Part shown: positions 1 to 30,373 of the stretch, in pieces
How the letters are laid out: every line of letters begins with the position of its first letter
Position numbering within the stretch: position 1 is the first letter of the stretch
Source of the DNA: Phoronis australis
Taxonomy: Eukaryota; Phoronida; Phoronidae
DNA: 64,000 bases
Assembly: GCA_002633005.1 (NCBI GenBank)
Contig: NMRA01000046.1
Span: forward strand, 932,144 to 996,143
Reading direction: 5' to 3'
The notes under the pieces: model-generated
Told to the model about the DNA's origin: nothing
Database searches by the model: none
The model's input: only the letters and a program-made list of their open reading frames with translations
Position numbers and translations under genes: made by a program

Positions 1-1350
1 ACTATCCATTCATGAAACGGGTAGCATAGAATCGGCAAGAAATGAATATTGGCACTAATTTCCGACAGTTTCTTATATTATAAAAAATGTTTGCGTTATT
101 TTAGAATGAATTGTTTGATTAACCATAATTGGTGTTTTTAAGCCAAATTTCCGATAAAATAACCACTGACAGTGAATGCTTACACACCGTTATACCGAAA
201 GATAACTGTCAGATAGTCACGTACGTATCCAGCCACACAGCGACTAATATGGCCTTACCGAGACTAATGTCGAACGTTTTTAGCACATGAGACTGGCAAG
301 TGCTGAATGAAATACGCTCTGGTTTAGGCCTACTGCTTGTGCAAATTTCTTTAGACACAATGCACATTTAGCTCGTTAGATTGTGTGGCCTCTGGCCAAA
401 AGACGGTCTCTGCTCTGGCAAATGAATTCTGGTGACACGCACGCGCTTGCTTACTCACAAACGCAGACAACTTCAAAACAAACGTCACGTGACAGCATGT
501 GTGTTCGTCCAGACATTTTTCTCATGTTGCTGATCATACATGTATATGGCACAATATCAGCACAGATTTGTACTTAAACCTGCCGTGATCCCGACTTCAC
601 GGGAACTTAAAAATCTTAGGGACGCCAAACTTGGAAAACTTAAGGAGGATTTCAGGTAATTTGCTTGAGTCAAAACTGTATTTTTATTCTAGCATTCAAG
701 TTGCCACATTGACGATTGCGAGGCAGGTAGTCGACGAGTTTTCGCCCTGGGATTTCAGCACAATTTTCTGTAAAATGATCGTAATTTAGCAGCAAAGTTT
801 GATAGCAGTGCACCACGTTTTTGTAGAAAGTCTTTCATAGATTACAGATACGTCACAGAGCGTAAATATAATGAATCTTAGCTTCCGATTTCACCAGTTT
901 CGGAGATCAGGTTTCAATGGCCTTGGGTTATGATAAGCGCCCCCCCTGAAACGAACTTTTCTAAGCGCCCTGGGCGGTTATTATGGTAAATATGGTAGCA
1001 TAAACTAATAGCTGTTGTAGCTCTAAGTCAATTGGGACTGTTTTTATGGTGTTATATATTTATTGAAGAATACACAGAACATACAAAGTAATAATGACAA
1101 GCTCAGAAATTGTGAAGCATTGTTATTATCTGGGTTGTAGACAATCCACAGATGAAAGTATTATACATAGAGGTATATACATGTAAGTAGTATGTAATAA
1201 AAGTATTCCAATATTTAGATATGCTATTACGAACGTATAAAAACAAAAACATGTATAGATACATGTATGGAAATCAGAAGCAACAATATTTATAAGCGAT
1301 ACATAAAAATTTGCTAACGTTGCTTAAGAGGAATTCATTGAGAACAAAGT
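1..1350. other. AT-rich non-coding DNA, nothing recognised
   Basis: Presumably intron or flank of PCYT2. I see no first-fold PCYT2 exon, no RNA gene and no clear repeat. A short C-run with 'gcgcc' motifs sits near 940-975. Confidence 0.4.
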
Positions 1351-3740
1351 CAGGGCTCGACGCTATTAAAATCGCCAGGTCGCAATTTGCAATCTAGCCA
1401 ATATCCCAGGTCGCATTTTCAAAATCCAGCTCGCATTCATAAATGCCAGGTCGCAAAATTTTCTTGCCATTTTTACGCGCCAAAATTGACTTTTTAGATA
1501 ATTGAGAAATGTTTATATTAATAATATGCGTTAAACACTCACAAATTGCAGTTCGTTTATGCAGGTACTGCGTTACTGTTCTTCACGACCGCCATTGAAA
1601 GAATCTAGAGCGCACAGCAAGTTGTCGACGTGAAAGTTGAGTCAGTGCTCTCTAACTGAAATGTGCATTCGTGTAGCTAAGTTTTCAATGTAAAAAGGGA
1701 GAAAATGCCTGTTGAAAAAGTATCCACCATTTTGTTAGTTCTCACCTGCTACTGGGTGTCATCAAAGTTGTTAAAGATCCACAAACTAACTCGGAGTGCT
1801 AATTCCCTCCACTTTTTGTTCGCAGCCCAAATTTTACAACTTAACTCGACGTTTGAAAAACATCTGTCAAAAAACAATCCGTGAAACGGTGCCCTAACCG
1901 AATGACGTATTTGGATGCGTGGGAACAATTCAGTGCATATTTCACAACAAAAATGTGACACTTATGCTGTGTACGTACTCAACAATTAGTTTTCCATGAA
2001 ATGAATAGCTTTTTTTATTTGAAATAATTCCCGATTCCGTGCGGGTTTCCATCGGTTAACTCGAGTTTGCTCCTCAATACCTTCCAAGTGCGGGAAAAAT
2101 AGGTCAGTCACAAAACGACACGCATGTCACTAGTGTTAAATTTCTTTCGGAGGCATGAAACAAAGCCGGGAATTGGTTTTTACATATTGAGAAAAGACGC
2201 TTTTTGAATTTGTTGTGTAAAATGAGAGTGACACTCTATACAGGCTGCGTGTCACTTTTAAACCACGCGCGGTCATTTGTAGTACGCTGTGATGAGCGCT
2301 AGCCTGAAATGTGGGCCCTTAATTGGAAATTCTCAAAAGTTGAGGGGGAACACTTAGTAGGTCAGTGAGCGCTTATTATGAAACACTTCAAAGGTAGGGA
2401 GTAGACTTGTGCTTGATCACAGTCGTTAGCCTCTAGTACCCGGTTAGTTGCAATAGCTGGCTACGGGAATAGAATATAGAGAAAATCGACCTCGGAGAGC
2501 ATCGCATGCTCGCACCCAAGGGGTTCGGGGGGGCTCGAAGGAGGCCCCCCCTTTGGCGAAGTGGGCACAAAGATCCGCCTGTGAGAAACAAAATGTCCGA
2601 GAAAATGAGACAAAAGTCCGCTAAACAAATACAAACACGCAATTCAGAGCGGTGCGTCCGCTCTTTTTAGTCCGCCGGCTGTTTTGTTACCAAAAGGTCC
2701 ACAACATTAGGAATACGAGCCCCCCATATTGAAGGCTGGGTGCGCGCATGCATCGTCACAGGAAAATATCAATTCTGGGTTATATCGATTCCCGGGAATG
2801 TCGTAAAGCATCGGGTTTTTTTATAACCGCCGGGAATCTGTGAGTTCATATTCAATTAAACCACTGGCACGTACGCGGGTGCTTAACAGAGCCAAGCCGG
2901 TATACCCTTTCATTTGGGACTGTCACTGTTCTCTTTTGATGTGCAGCTTGGAAGTGGTGCGCACGCGCGAGTTCACGCACTTGAATCGCTGGAGTAGGCC
3001 TACACTTTACGTTGGCAACAACGTGTGAATGACAAATCATATTTCGCGCACGTAGCCCGAGAAACAAATAAAGGGGTTAGAGAACTTCTAGGCATCTGAA
3101 AGTAAAGACGTGGCCGTCGTTTGGCGATTAATAGAGTTGACGTTTTCACTTTGGCTGTCTTCTGCGATAAAAAAACGAGACGCACATCTCTAAGTCACGA
3201 CCAGTGCCACAGTGCGATATCAGGGATATATTGTCGTGGATATTTGGTACATGTAATAAGGACATCTTACGCAAAAAATAAACATATTTCTCCATCACAA
3301 AGTTTGGTAAGTTGATCACTTAATAATAGAAACATCGCTGTTTTTGTGACGTTTTCTCACGTGTTATGCAGTGGCCCGAAACTTTCTTCGACGAATCCGA
3401 AAATTTACAAACGTAGCCGAAAATGCTAGCCAATGAAACGCGTCAAAGATCTATTTTGCATATCCCATGTTCACGCGGCTTGTTTACAAGTTGTCGGGAG
3501 GGTTGTTCTCGCTTAGTGTTCTTTTGAACTTGGATTTGGCAACAACCAAATAACGGTCAGATTCACAAGAGTTGCTTTATATTCGCCAGGTATCTGTCGA
3601 GAAGTGTAAAAACTCAGCTCGCATACGTTGAAAATTCCAGGTCGCATCTTGCGAGTTGATACGAGCTGACAAAAATCTCAGCTCGCATTTCCAAATTTCA
3701 GGTCGCAAATGCGACCTCCAGCTCGTTATGTCGAGCCCTG
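1351..3740. mobile_element. 2.4-kb DNA transposon-like element with 11-bp terminal inverted repeats
   Basis: The ends are CAGGGCTCGAC (1351-1361) and its reverse complement GTCGAGCCCTG (3730-3740), flanked on both sides by AAAGT (1346-1350 and 3741-3745), a possible 5-bp target duplication. Just inside both ends are clusters of the motif AGGTCGCA and relatives, as in transposase-binding subterminal repeats. The CAGGG termini recall hAT elements, but an 8-bp duplication is not seen. No reading frame above about 70 codons occurs, so it is non-autonomous or decayed. Confidence 0.7.
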
Positions 3741-3745
3741 AAAGT

Positions 3746-4881
3746 CAAAGTTAGGACTACCATTCAATAATAATGTTACTTTAGTAGGGATATTATTACA
3801 AGAATTGAGAGCTTTTACAAGTGATTGGTTTTCATTGAGTGCACAAACTGTCTACCTCAGGTGGTGACATTCTGCTGTCTGTCTACATATACGAACTTCA
3901 ATTTGCAAAAACTTTAATGACAATTTTTGTCACTGTCATTTGCTTATAGTTGAATCTTATTTTACTAACGGATGGAATTCAAAATAGAAAAATTGACTAA
4001 AAACTAAAACTGAATAGCCATTTCCCAGTATAACAAGAACATGTTTATTTAGAAATAAGCTGTGTCTGTTACAAGCTTTTGGAAGAAGATTATTTGGACA
4101 AGTACTCTGAGTTACAGTTCAGGTTTGCCTTGGATGAAGGTTTACTGCAGTTTCAGGTTTTTTTAATAATTCTCAATCATCACTATTTTGACAGCCAATT
4201 TTCTCTAATAACATTGCTATTGAATGCAAGACTGGCTTCTGCTAATTCTAGTGCCCTGAGTCCTCTTGCAAGTTGGGAACAACACACACTCATGTGTTGG
4301 CACACTGTGCACTAACTGACCAACGCACATTGCAATAATGAAAAGAACGTATACATGGAATGCAGAAATAAATGTAAGAGTTTGTAATGTTGTTTTGAAC
4401 TTATGAGAGGACTGGGAAGAAGTCAGAATCAAGAGGATCCAGTATATGTTCAATAGTTGTGTCTTGCATTGAGAGATCATCTCTCTTTCAAGTCACCAAA
4501 AGTCTGATATTGAAACATGTCCATTAGTGAATTGTCTTTTCAACTACACTTAGTGATTCACTCTGACTTAATTCACTTTGAGTTTTCGGAACACTAAAGT
4601 TTTTTTTGTTGGATGTTTGCTTTCCCACTTTCTGGAGAATAATATTACTAAAGCCCTGTTTCTGAGTAAATAAAATTACATGACAATTTCTGATGCCTCC
4701 AGAAAGTAACTGAATATAGTGACATCAGTTTGTTGAGGCTGGCTTGAATGTCAGACTGAAATTGTGAAGTGTATATCGTTTAATGCGTCGTCATGAATTT
4801 AAAGGCGAGTGTTGATTGGCTGAACAATAATTTAACTCAAGTCATATATGGTATCCATTGTGTAACATTTATATTTTCAAG
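3746..4881. other. Intronic sequence upstream of the first visible PCYT2 exon
   Basis: No exon or repeat that I can support. The missing PCYT2 exon (ending in ...CVHG in relatives) was looked for here and not found. Confidence 0.4.
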
Positions 4882-22328
<17,447 letters not shown>

Positions 22329-22678
22329 CCTCGGACTCCACGTAGTACTGGTCGTGGAGGGAGAGGGTCTTTTAAACTTCTTGTTGTCTTTCTAGTCAAC
22401 TTGTCTCTATATTTATCAAATTTTAACACTACATTCCTCTTGGATTGTTCACAAATGGAATCAATTTTGAATGTCAGTCTGAATTGATACCAGTTTGTGG
22501 TTTTTAATAATAATTATATTTACAATATGACTTGAGATAATCCCACTTGAAGTGTCATTAAATTGAATATCTGTACAGTTGAACTAGCTTTAAAGTGAAC
22601 CAGTTTCAAGTTGAACAACTACTGAGAAGCATTCTCTGTCCATAATAAATAAGTCCAAGGCCCGGCTAAACACTTCTT
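22329..22678. other. Convergent 3' ends of PCYT2 and COQ7
   Basis: Only 350 bp separate the two stop codons, so the 3' UTRs probably overlap or abut. A + strand AATAAA (22644-22649) is a candidate PCYT2 polyadenylation signal and ends 30 bp before the COQ7 stop. On the - strand only a weaker ATTAAA variant (about 22502-22507) was seen. Confidence 0.5.
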
Positions 22679-25600
22679 CTATATTCTCTCTGACAACCAG
22701 ATGGCAGCCTTACAGCCAATTTTTATGGCTTGAGACATTGACTTGTAAAATGGAGCCTAGAAATACAAAGAAATTATTACTAATTTACAATGCGGTACTT
22801 TTTAATGAAATACGTGAGTGGGTGTAACTTAGGTTTTGGTAATGGAACATATTTGGAAATGTAGTGATTTTACGAGATTTATTTTTGAAAAGTAGTAAGT
22901 GCTGCATGAAATTCTTTGTTAAAAATAACTTGCCATCTCAAACTGTTGGACAGATTAGAGGTGATTTTGAGCTTAATAGGGAAAACAACAATAAACAATA
23001 CAGCATTCACATGCCGTGGGATTGGAAGACAGATGGGAAATCTGATCTGCAGTCTGAAAACATTTTCACATGCAAATTCACACCAGACATCTGAGCAGCC
23101 TTCTTATCATCAGACTCCAAATTGGACAGCTGCCACATGAAGCCTACATTCCAATAACGTTATATGTGGTTAGATTCTGCATGTGATTAGCCAGAATAAA
23201 AACAATTTGTTAATTACTTCTATGTTAATTTTTCAAAAGACAGCAGATAGGATGCCTTTGTGAACCCTCATTTTAAATGTGTAATCTGCATTGGGATCAG
23301 ATGTCTTATCTACTTCTGAACGCCGTTTTAGTCTGCTTGGCGTATCTTGTCATTTATGTACAGAAAGCATTATGGCTAATTTACCAACAACCTCACACAG
23401 CCTTCTGTCATAGCACCTGCCAGGGTGGCCAGCCATATTGCTTTCTGCACACAAGATGACTCTCACAAAGTCAACGTATTGAGCAGTATTACATGTCACT
23501 TTTCCCCGAGCCCTGAAATCTTGTAATTCAAGTGAGAACAAGTTGAGACTAATTTTAGACCAATAGATGGTCTGAATCAAAAGCTACGTTTTCATAAAAA
23601 GCGTGTACATAGCTGCATCATAGAGTGAATGTGAGTGAATGAATTCATTAAGTTGAAACACATTCTAGATTACAACTACAGTGTCAGCAACTCACAGCAG
23701 TTATGTTAAGTAAGAAGCTAATGACTTTAATAATAGGTTAAAAGGTAATCTACTCTACTGGTTGTGTGACAAAAAATATTTAGTACCAGCATTATAGAAT
23801 ATGGCAGTTGAGTAGAATATGTGCAAGCCATACAGTATGATAGCCTCGATAAATATTCTATGCAATGCACGATTGGTCATGTTTTACTGTGGTTTCTTCA
23901 AATATTTATCAACTCGGAGCAAAGAAAATACAGGGTGTAATAACTCACTTGTTCAGCATTGTGCTCTATACCAGTGTCCAGGTGTTCCAACTCTTCATCT
24001 CGAAACTGACGAATGGTCTGCAAAGGAATTAAACGAAGTCAATGTTGAAAAAGAAGATCCACAACAGGAAACTTGATGGATTTTCAAAAACGCACATTTG
24101 GGTATTTTTGTGTGTAAATTGCTTGTGATGAATCATTGGATGCAAGTTTGAAGGGTAATAAAGTGGTCTACTTACTACCAACGTTTCTTATGTGCAGCTG
24201 GTCAGACTTTGCATATACTTACACAAAAAAGAAATTTGAAGTCAAGCTTACAACACAGTGCTGGAACAGAAACTATAGATGCCCACTCTTTAACAGAATC
24301 CAGGCATACGGGACAAATTCAATGAATGGGGTAGTGTCTGTATGGACATACACAACACTTGATCTCAAAGCCAACATGACCTGAAAGCTTTCGTACACTA
24401 CCTGCATGAGTTCGTGGTGTTTTTCAGGGTCATCCTTCATAAGAGCTCTCAACTGGCTGAAAAGGACAAAATATTAGGCAACTTGGGTATCGGAACGAAG
24501 CTCGTTCTAAGGTAACATTACGAAGATGCAGTTACATGCAGTAAGTGCTACTTCAATATCAATTCTATTCAGAGTGGTGAACAATTTTGTCGCGTCTTCA
24601 TCACCCGCGTACAGTGCAGCAACTACAGACTGAACTGTTCAAGCTGACGACATGTCTTGTCTCGAATCTCACACCATGAACTTAGTAATGATAACGCACT
24701 CAAGTCAAGTGTTCCTTTTTTCCTCTTCTAAGTATGGCCAGTCCACAAACATTCTAAAACCCTAAGAGATTTAACTTGCTATTCTATTCTGATGAACTAA
24801 TAAAAGATTCCTGTGTCCTAATCTGGTGCTTATTTTGACTGTTAATTTATAAGTTAGGCAGAGTTAGTGAACTGGTATCAGAATCGAAATGCACAAAATT
24901 TGGCAATAGTGAACTGATATCAGGATCAAAATACACAAAATTTGACAATAGCTCAAAGTGCAGTAAAACTACAGTCCTAATCACCCAATGAACACATTCA
25001 AGTGGTCGTGTGGAAATTTGATTCCATACAGGTAATCGTGCCTGGACTAGAAAGAACAGGTCTCTCTTTTTTATTAATTTTAATAATATATACAGAGGAT
25101 CCCTTATTTTTTAAAGCAATCAAAGTGAATATGCAGTCTCCAATAGGGTGGATCTGGATAGATGACTTTGTCCTGGAGGTATGAAAACACGTAGTTACGT
25201 TAGCGTATTGTGAAAATATTTCCGATTTTAACCCTTTGAAAGCACTACAAGAAACACTTGCCAGAGAATTCAGTGTATTGGACAGAGGTAGCTTTTGAAA
25301 TCCAGTCGTCCGACAATCACAGTGAAAGTTTGAAACAAAGACATACTGTAACTTACAGTGGTTGCTTATGGAAAATTGTAGTTTTGCCTCACTTTGGAAG
25401 GAAAGAATCGGTTGTTCTTACAACTTAAAATGTCTACCTATATTATAGACTGGAGATGTCTTTTTACATTTACTGATTAAATATGTGGTCAGAAAAGCAA
25501 AGAACGAAACATCACGCATCCACAGATACTTTAAAGTTTGTCCAAATTTCTATTGTCCAAGTAGCAGCCCACAGTGCAGTAAAACTTTGCTCTCATTGGA

Positions 25601-28442
25601 ATGTCGAATACAGTCAATGCAGTGGAGGAAAACTTGAAAAAACCAAAGCACCAACAAATAATATGACAAACTTCAACGGTGCAAAAATGAGACAAGAGAA
25701 CTGGTTGAAGGACGTTGTAGCATTGTTAATAAATACTCTGTGTAATCCTGGACTGTCCTATTGGCAGCACATTGATACACTATAATGAATACTAGGTGTT
25801 CATGGGCACTAAAGAAGGGACACTTTCTCTTTACTCACCATGTAAAGCTCTAATTGTAAACCAGGTTAATTAACCATATAAAATATGACTTGAACCGTCC
25901 AAAACCAGTGCCTTGTTCCCCTTAAGGACAAGAGCAACGCAGAGCACTGAAATGCACCCAAATGGTGTTGCTTCTAGGGGTGTTTTGTCACAAAAAGGGC
26001 CACTAGATGGCACAGAATACATTGAACTCATCCAAAAATGAGAAGCTATTGTCTCTCAAAACAAGTTGCCAAAGTTCATGAAAATCAGTTTCTATAGTTC
26101 AGTAGTAGCCCTTTGTTTACACAAACTTCATTAAAGACACGACTAGACTTTTTGTCAGCGAGCTCGATACTGGTACATTAGTAACTTCGGAACAGTCTCC
26201 TTTCTTCAGGTGTGCAGGTATGAAGTAAAATACCGAGAGACATAACGAACAACCATATAAAAACAGTAGCTACATTTCGTGACTTCATGTCATACCATCA
26301 GGAATGAGTGGAATGAACATAAACATAGCGAAATAAACAGTGAAATACACGTAACAGTGTGAAGAGAGGCATACAAGCAGAGAGTGTGAATGCAACACAT
26401 GGTAGGAAGCCCGCAACCCTATCGAAACAGAGCCAATGTGTGACACACACCTGTGAGATGTTCATTCAACACAGGTTTTTCGTGATTGATCAATAGCGAT
26501 TCCAAAATCTTTAGCCGAAATGGCATTTTCAACATATTGTCTACTATTTCTTGCCTAGTTATTTTTCGGCCATGTTGGTGTACAAAGTGATCTTGAATGG
26601 ACCCCCCTGCAAGTGCATGGACAACCATTGCGAGAGAGAACACACCGTGTGTCCAATGTAACGCTGTTCATGAGAATGTCTGTGCTTTCTCATGAGGGAA
26701 TTCCCTCCCTGCCACCAGTTGTTGGTACCTGTCTAATGTAGCCATGTGTATTTGAGCTCATTTAAAGGTGTTGTCTCAATGCTAAGACCACCCCGACCCA
26801 GATTTGGACTGACCTCAGGAGGGGGTGCTGAGATGTGAATCAAGGACTTCATGAATGACTTCTCACATAATCAACCCTGAACTCAGTTGCTAGGTACTAA
26901 TCCATGTCCTGTTATCCACAGAGGTTGTAAGGCATGGCTATGGGAAGTGTGAACTTTCACAATATAAAACCTGATACCCAATGTGTTTGAAAAAATTCAA
27001 ACCTTGAGGGGAATTTTGGGGGCTTGTTAGGGTAATTCAATGATTTTCACAAAGGAATGATGCCGATGTTTGACCGTAAAATCGAAGCAACAAGGGCCTG
27101 AAACCATATTTATCTCTTAACACACCACTGGCTAGTAAATACTAAGTGTCAATTTTACAAAAACTTTGACAAGGTTGGCCAACCCTTCCAAGCTTGGATT
27201 ACTTTGAACTTGGTTGACATTTTTAGTCAGTTTCCTGATTTCCATATTTAGGTTGTATGTAGCAAGAAAATGCTCTTTAAACATATAGTACAACATTGTT
27301 AGACGACGTATATATACCTATACATACTTGTCATAGTGTTCACCTATAGTCTCCTCTACAGCTACTGTGCATGCCATGGCTGCTTCTTTACCAAGCAATG
27401 CTGTGCCAGCACCTTGGGGAAAATAATGCAATTACACAATTACAACAGCAGTAGCAACAGCTGACATGGAAAGACATTTGAATCCAGTTAAGCTAAGAAA
27501 TATTAATAAACCATTTAGTAGGAAATAATGTTAAATGCAGCACCTTGTAGAATCTTGTGATCACATGCAAAAATGTATATCTTTGAAGTTTTAAAGCCTC
27601 CGTCTTTAAAAAGATAATTCGAGACAAAACGATTTAGTTCTTCAGAACTCAGCGTATTGGTGATTAATGAACAATGAGTTATTAAGGTATTGTTGGAAAA
27701 CTAAGACCATACGGCTGAACACCGTGATGAGTATTTTATGGCATCGTTCTTCTTACCCAGTGCAAAGCCTGCAATATTCCAAAGTGGTGTTAATACAGTT
27801 GGCCGAACTCTGTGTTCTGGGATAAGTTTTTCAAAAGTAGCCAGGTGGTGTTTTTCCTGCTCTTGCATATGCTGAAACGTTGAACAAAGCCTAGTGACGC
27901 ACAGAATATTGTACTCGTCTGGGTTAAAGCCCAGGGCGCTCAAATTGGGATACAAAAAATCGGGAGATGAGCATTCACTCTAACAATGAATGCCATGACC
28001 ACTTCTGCAATCAAGTACAACATTATAATGCACATGACACAAAAGAGCCAGACAAGAAGTAATCGTTAAGATACTTTCGAACCCTTAAAGGGTTTTGGAG
28101 ATACAAATAAGAGATAATGGCATATACGTGGCAATTATTTCTATTCCAAATTGGAAATCTTTAAAGGAGATAATCAGGTAAAAATTCAATTACCACATCT
28201 TAAATATAATTAATTGAAATGAAAAAAAGCCCTTACATCAATACCTTTATTGTTTTTCCAACTGATGTGTTGCCTAACACAGCCAATTGACCTTGGTAGA
28301 TTTTGTCAGCTCCAAGTTCTCCCGCATGATCAACTCTAATGATACGATCCAGGAGTGTCTGGGTTTTCTTTTGTGAAGCCTTGCTAGTCACCCCTCGGAA
28401 GCCGAGCCTTACGTTACAAAGAACATGTCTTGATGAATGCAT
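22679..28442 (-). CDS. COQ7: 5-demethoxyubiquinone hydroxylase, mitochondrial
   Basis: Di-iron hydroxylase for the penultimate step of ubiquinone synthesis, on the matrix side of the inner mitochondrial membrane. Exons in coding order: 28442-28245, 27871-27757, 27412-27328, 24456-24402, 24017-23949, 22756-22679; total 600 bp, 199 residues plus TAG, against about 217 in human. Residues 1-26 ([18 protein letters not shown]...) are basic and lack acidic residues, as in a mitochondrial targeting peptide. Iron ligands are all present: E42 (RVDHAGE), E72 and H75 (QEKHH), E124/E125 (TVAVEE), E160 and H163 (EELEH). The C-terminus AAIWLSERI is typical. I chose the ATG at 28442; its exon continues to an acceptor at 28460, so an upstream exon exists. 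An in-frame ATG at 31691 (MGGEL, donor after 31677) could be an alternative start. The 3' end converges on PCYT2. Confidence 0.95.
25915..26110 (-). repeat. CTCF-motif-bearing interspersed repeat, copy E (fragment, reverse)
   Basis: On the - strand it ends like the other copies (tttttgtgacaaaacaccc..., ...attgctcttg) and carries GGCCACTAGATGGCAC, readable directly on the + strand at about 25999-26014. Only the 3' part of the unit is present. Confidence 0.65.
26445..26615 (-). pseudogene. Retroelement relic, GIY-YIG/Penelope-type C-terminal segment
   Basis: The - strand reads [16 protein letters not shown], then [20 protein letters not shown] and HEKPVLNEH. The order S-I-x-x-H-x(n)[18 protein letters not shown] is typical of the C-terminal end of retroelements with a GIY-YIG endonuclease. 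Only this segment is open; host unclear. It lies in COQ7 intron 3. Confidence 0.45.
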
Positions 28443-28984
28443 TTCTGAGACCAGATTTAACTGAAAGTGCAAAAGAAACATGTTTAAAGTGTTTTGTTTA
28501 CGATCAAGTTGAGGATTGTTTCTATACTAACAAAAGCAAAGGAAAATGTGCTGATTCAGTGACATATTTTGGATTGTCAAAAATTACCCACAGCACTGCA
28601 CTTCATATTTAGATCATCCCTAATCAGAGTGTTAGACTTCAATAATAAACAATAAACTAAGGTCAGAACAGCATAGTTAGTTGGCTCTGGTCTGTACCGC
28701 AACTCACGTTGAGACGTGATCACACAAACTTATACATGATTGGATGTGTTAAAATTTTTATGTAAGTTTTGTTGCGAAAAGGCAGTAAATAGTTGCGGCA
28801 AATTGAAAAAAGCAAACTTTGCATAAATTGACAAATTCTTACCCACAATGTTCACGGGATGTGTTTTGATGTTCAATTATACAGTGCAGCTAGTTGGCTG
28901 ACTAGGAATTAAGCATACCGGTATATGGACTACAATAGATTTGTAGATGTGCTTCTAGTGAATAAACCTCAGTTAGTTACACGT

Positions 28985-29110
28985 TAATGGACAATTGGCT
29001 ATTAGTTGAATGGTTAGCACGCTTGCCAGTTTTATCAGGGTTGCTGGTTCGATTCCCGGGGGTATCTCGGCATTTGTTAGAATTGGCATAGTCGGCGAAC
29101 GGATGACCTA
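28985..29110 (+). repeat. tRNA-derived SINE-like unit 1
   Basis: Has an A-box-like TAGTTGAATGGTTAGCACG and a perfect B box GGTTCGATTCC (29046-29056) at tRNA-like spacing. The preceding 'caattggctatta' is shared with units 2 and 3. The cloverleaf is not convincing enough for a functional tRNA. Confidence 0.65.
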
Positions 29111-29299
29111 CCGATAAAGCACTGCCAGCTAATACTTGCGGACCCTAGACGACGTGCATGATGTGATAATGGTAAAAATTCCATGAGTCAAGCACCTGTA
29201 TAAAAAACAACATTGTATTCACCTTCCTGGTGGTGCACATGTTCCATAGGAAGGGGAGAATGTTGTATACATATGTGCTTCCACAAGGAGCATCCGTTA

Positions 29300-29405
29300 G
29301 CCACTCACTAATGGGCAACTGCCTATTAGCTAAATAGCAAGTTAGCATGCTTGCTGGTTTTATCCAAGTCGCTAGTTTGATTCCTGTGTTGGCTGATCTC
29401 GCCAA
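29300..29405 (+). repeat. tRNA-derived SINE-like unit 2 (decayed)
   Basis: Shares 'actaatgggcaactgcctat', 'gcatgcttgctggttttat' and a degenerate B box (agtttgattcc) with unit 1. Confidence 0.55.
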
Positions 29406-30373
29406 TTACCTATTAACCAAACTTTAAGGCAGCTATAAACCTGAGACAGCACCATCATATCTACTGGCCCCAGTAGAGACAATGGCCATCCCATAAGGCT
29501 GCCATGCACTGGAAGATTTTGGTGATTTATGCATCACACTGATTAGACAATCAAAGGCATGGTGCAAAAGTACCTTTAGCGCACAGATTCAGTTGCTCAA
29601 ATCGGATTTTGGCCATTTTTACACTTCTCAAACCAAGAAGGATGACGCCGTGCCCCCTTACGCCTAGATATAATGCTTTCTAACCTTTTCTGGGATGAAC
29701 TCGTATTATTGTACATTGTATTTTTCGTAATAAACAATAAAAAAGAGATTGGGTCTCCGGCAATTACAAACTTTTAGTTGAATAATGTACAGTTACCTTT
29801 CAGAGTCATGAAGTTCATGGAAACCCCTAGCCTTTGGTCTCATCTTGAGACCTTCGTAGGGTATAATGGCAGGTAACTGGAGCGCCATCCGTATCTGTTA
29901 CGTCATCGTTGTCAGGTGTCATGCGATGTGACCCGTCAGATTTTCGAGAATAAATTCTGGTAGATGGTGGGAAGATCGTAGCCCGAGTCTCTATTGAGTG
30001 ATGGATCTTCCTGCCATCTACCAGAACTTAGTCCCGACGTTTTTTCAAATATATGTTTTATCTAGTGCACTGCAGACAGCAACTCAGCGCGGCAGACCAC
30101 GTCGCTAAAAGTGGAGGCATTGAAGCCAGCGGGGTTCTTAAACTTTGCGAACATGGGAAGAAAATAAAGTGACAAAACGTTCAAGTATTATATTTTGAAG
30201 TAAATCCATGACCCGAGACAAGAATTCGTTACTTGTACTATTAATTCACATTGCCAAACCGCCGGCTCGGAGGCCCTCATTGCACTCTAGTTGTGATCAT
30301 CGATCTAAAAGTCGGGCAATCGCGCGTTTGCGTAGCACTGGGCGCTAAATCTTCAATCTTTAAAAGTCGTCGG

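Larger units (their letters stand above)
22757..27327. other. COQ7 introns 3-5: non-coding
   Basis: Between exons at 23949, 24402 and 27328 I see only the reverse CTCF-type repeat near 25.9-26.1 kb and the retroelement relic near 26.5 kb. The rest is AT-rich DNA without recognised features. Confidence 0.4.

Noticed and set aside
4079-4160. Possible PCYT2 exon (EEDYLDKYSELQFRF)
   Set aside because: Only LDKY recalls the family, and the required ending (CVHG plus one base) is absent, so it is treated as chance.
28985-29110. Functional tRNA gene
   Set aside because: A and B boxes are good, but no acceptor stem pairing is apparent, and three diverged copies nearby point to a SINE.
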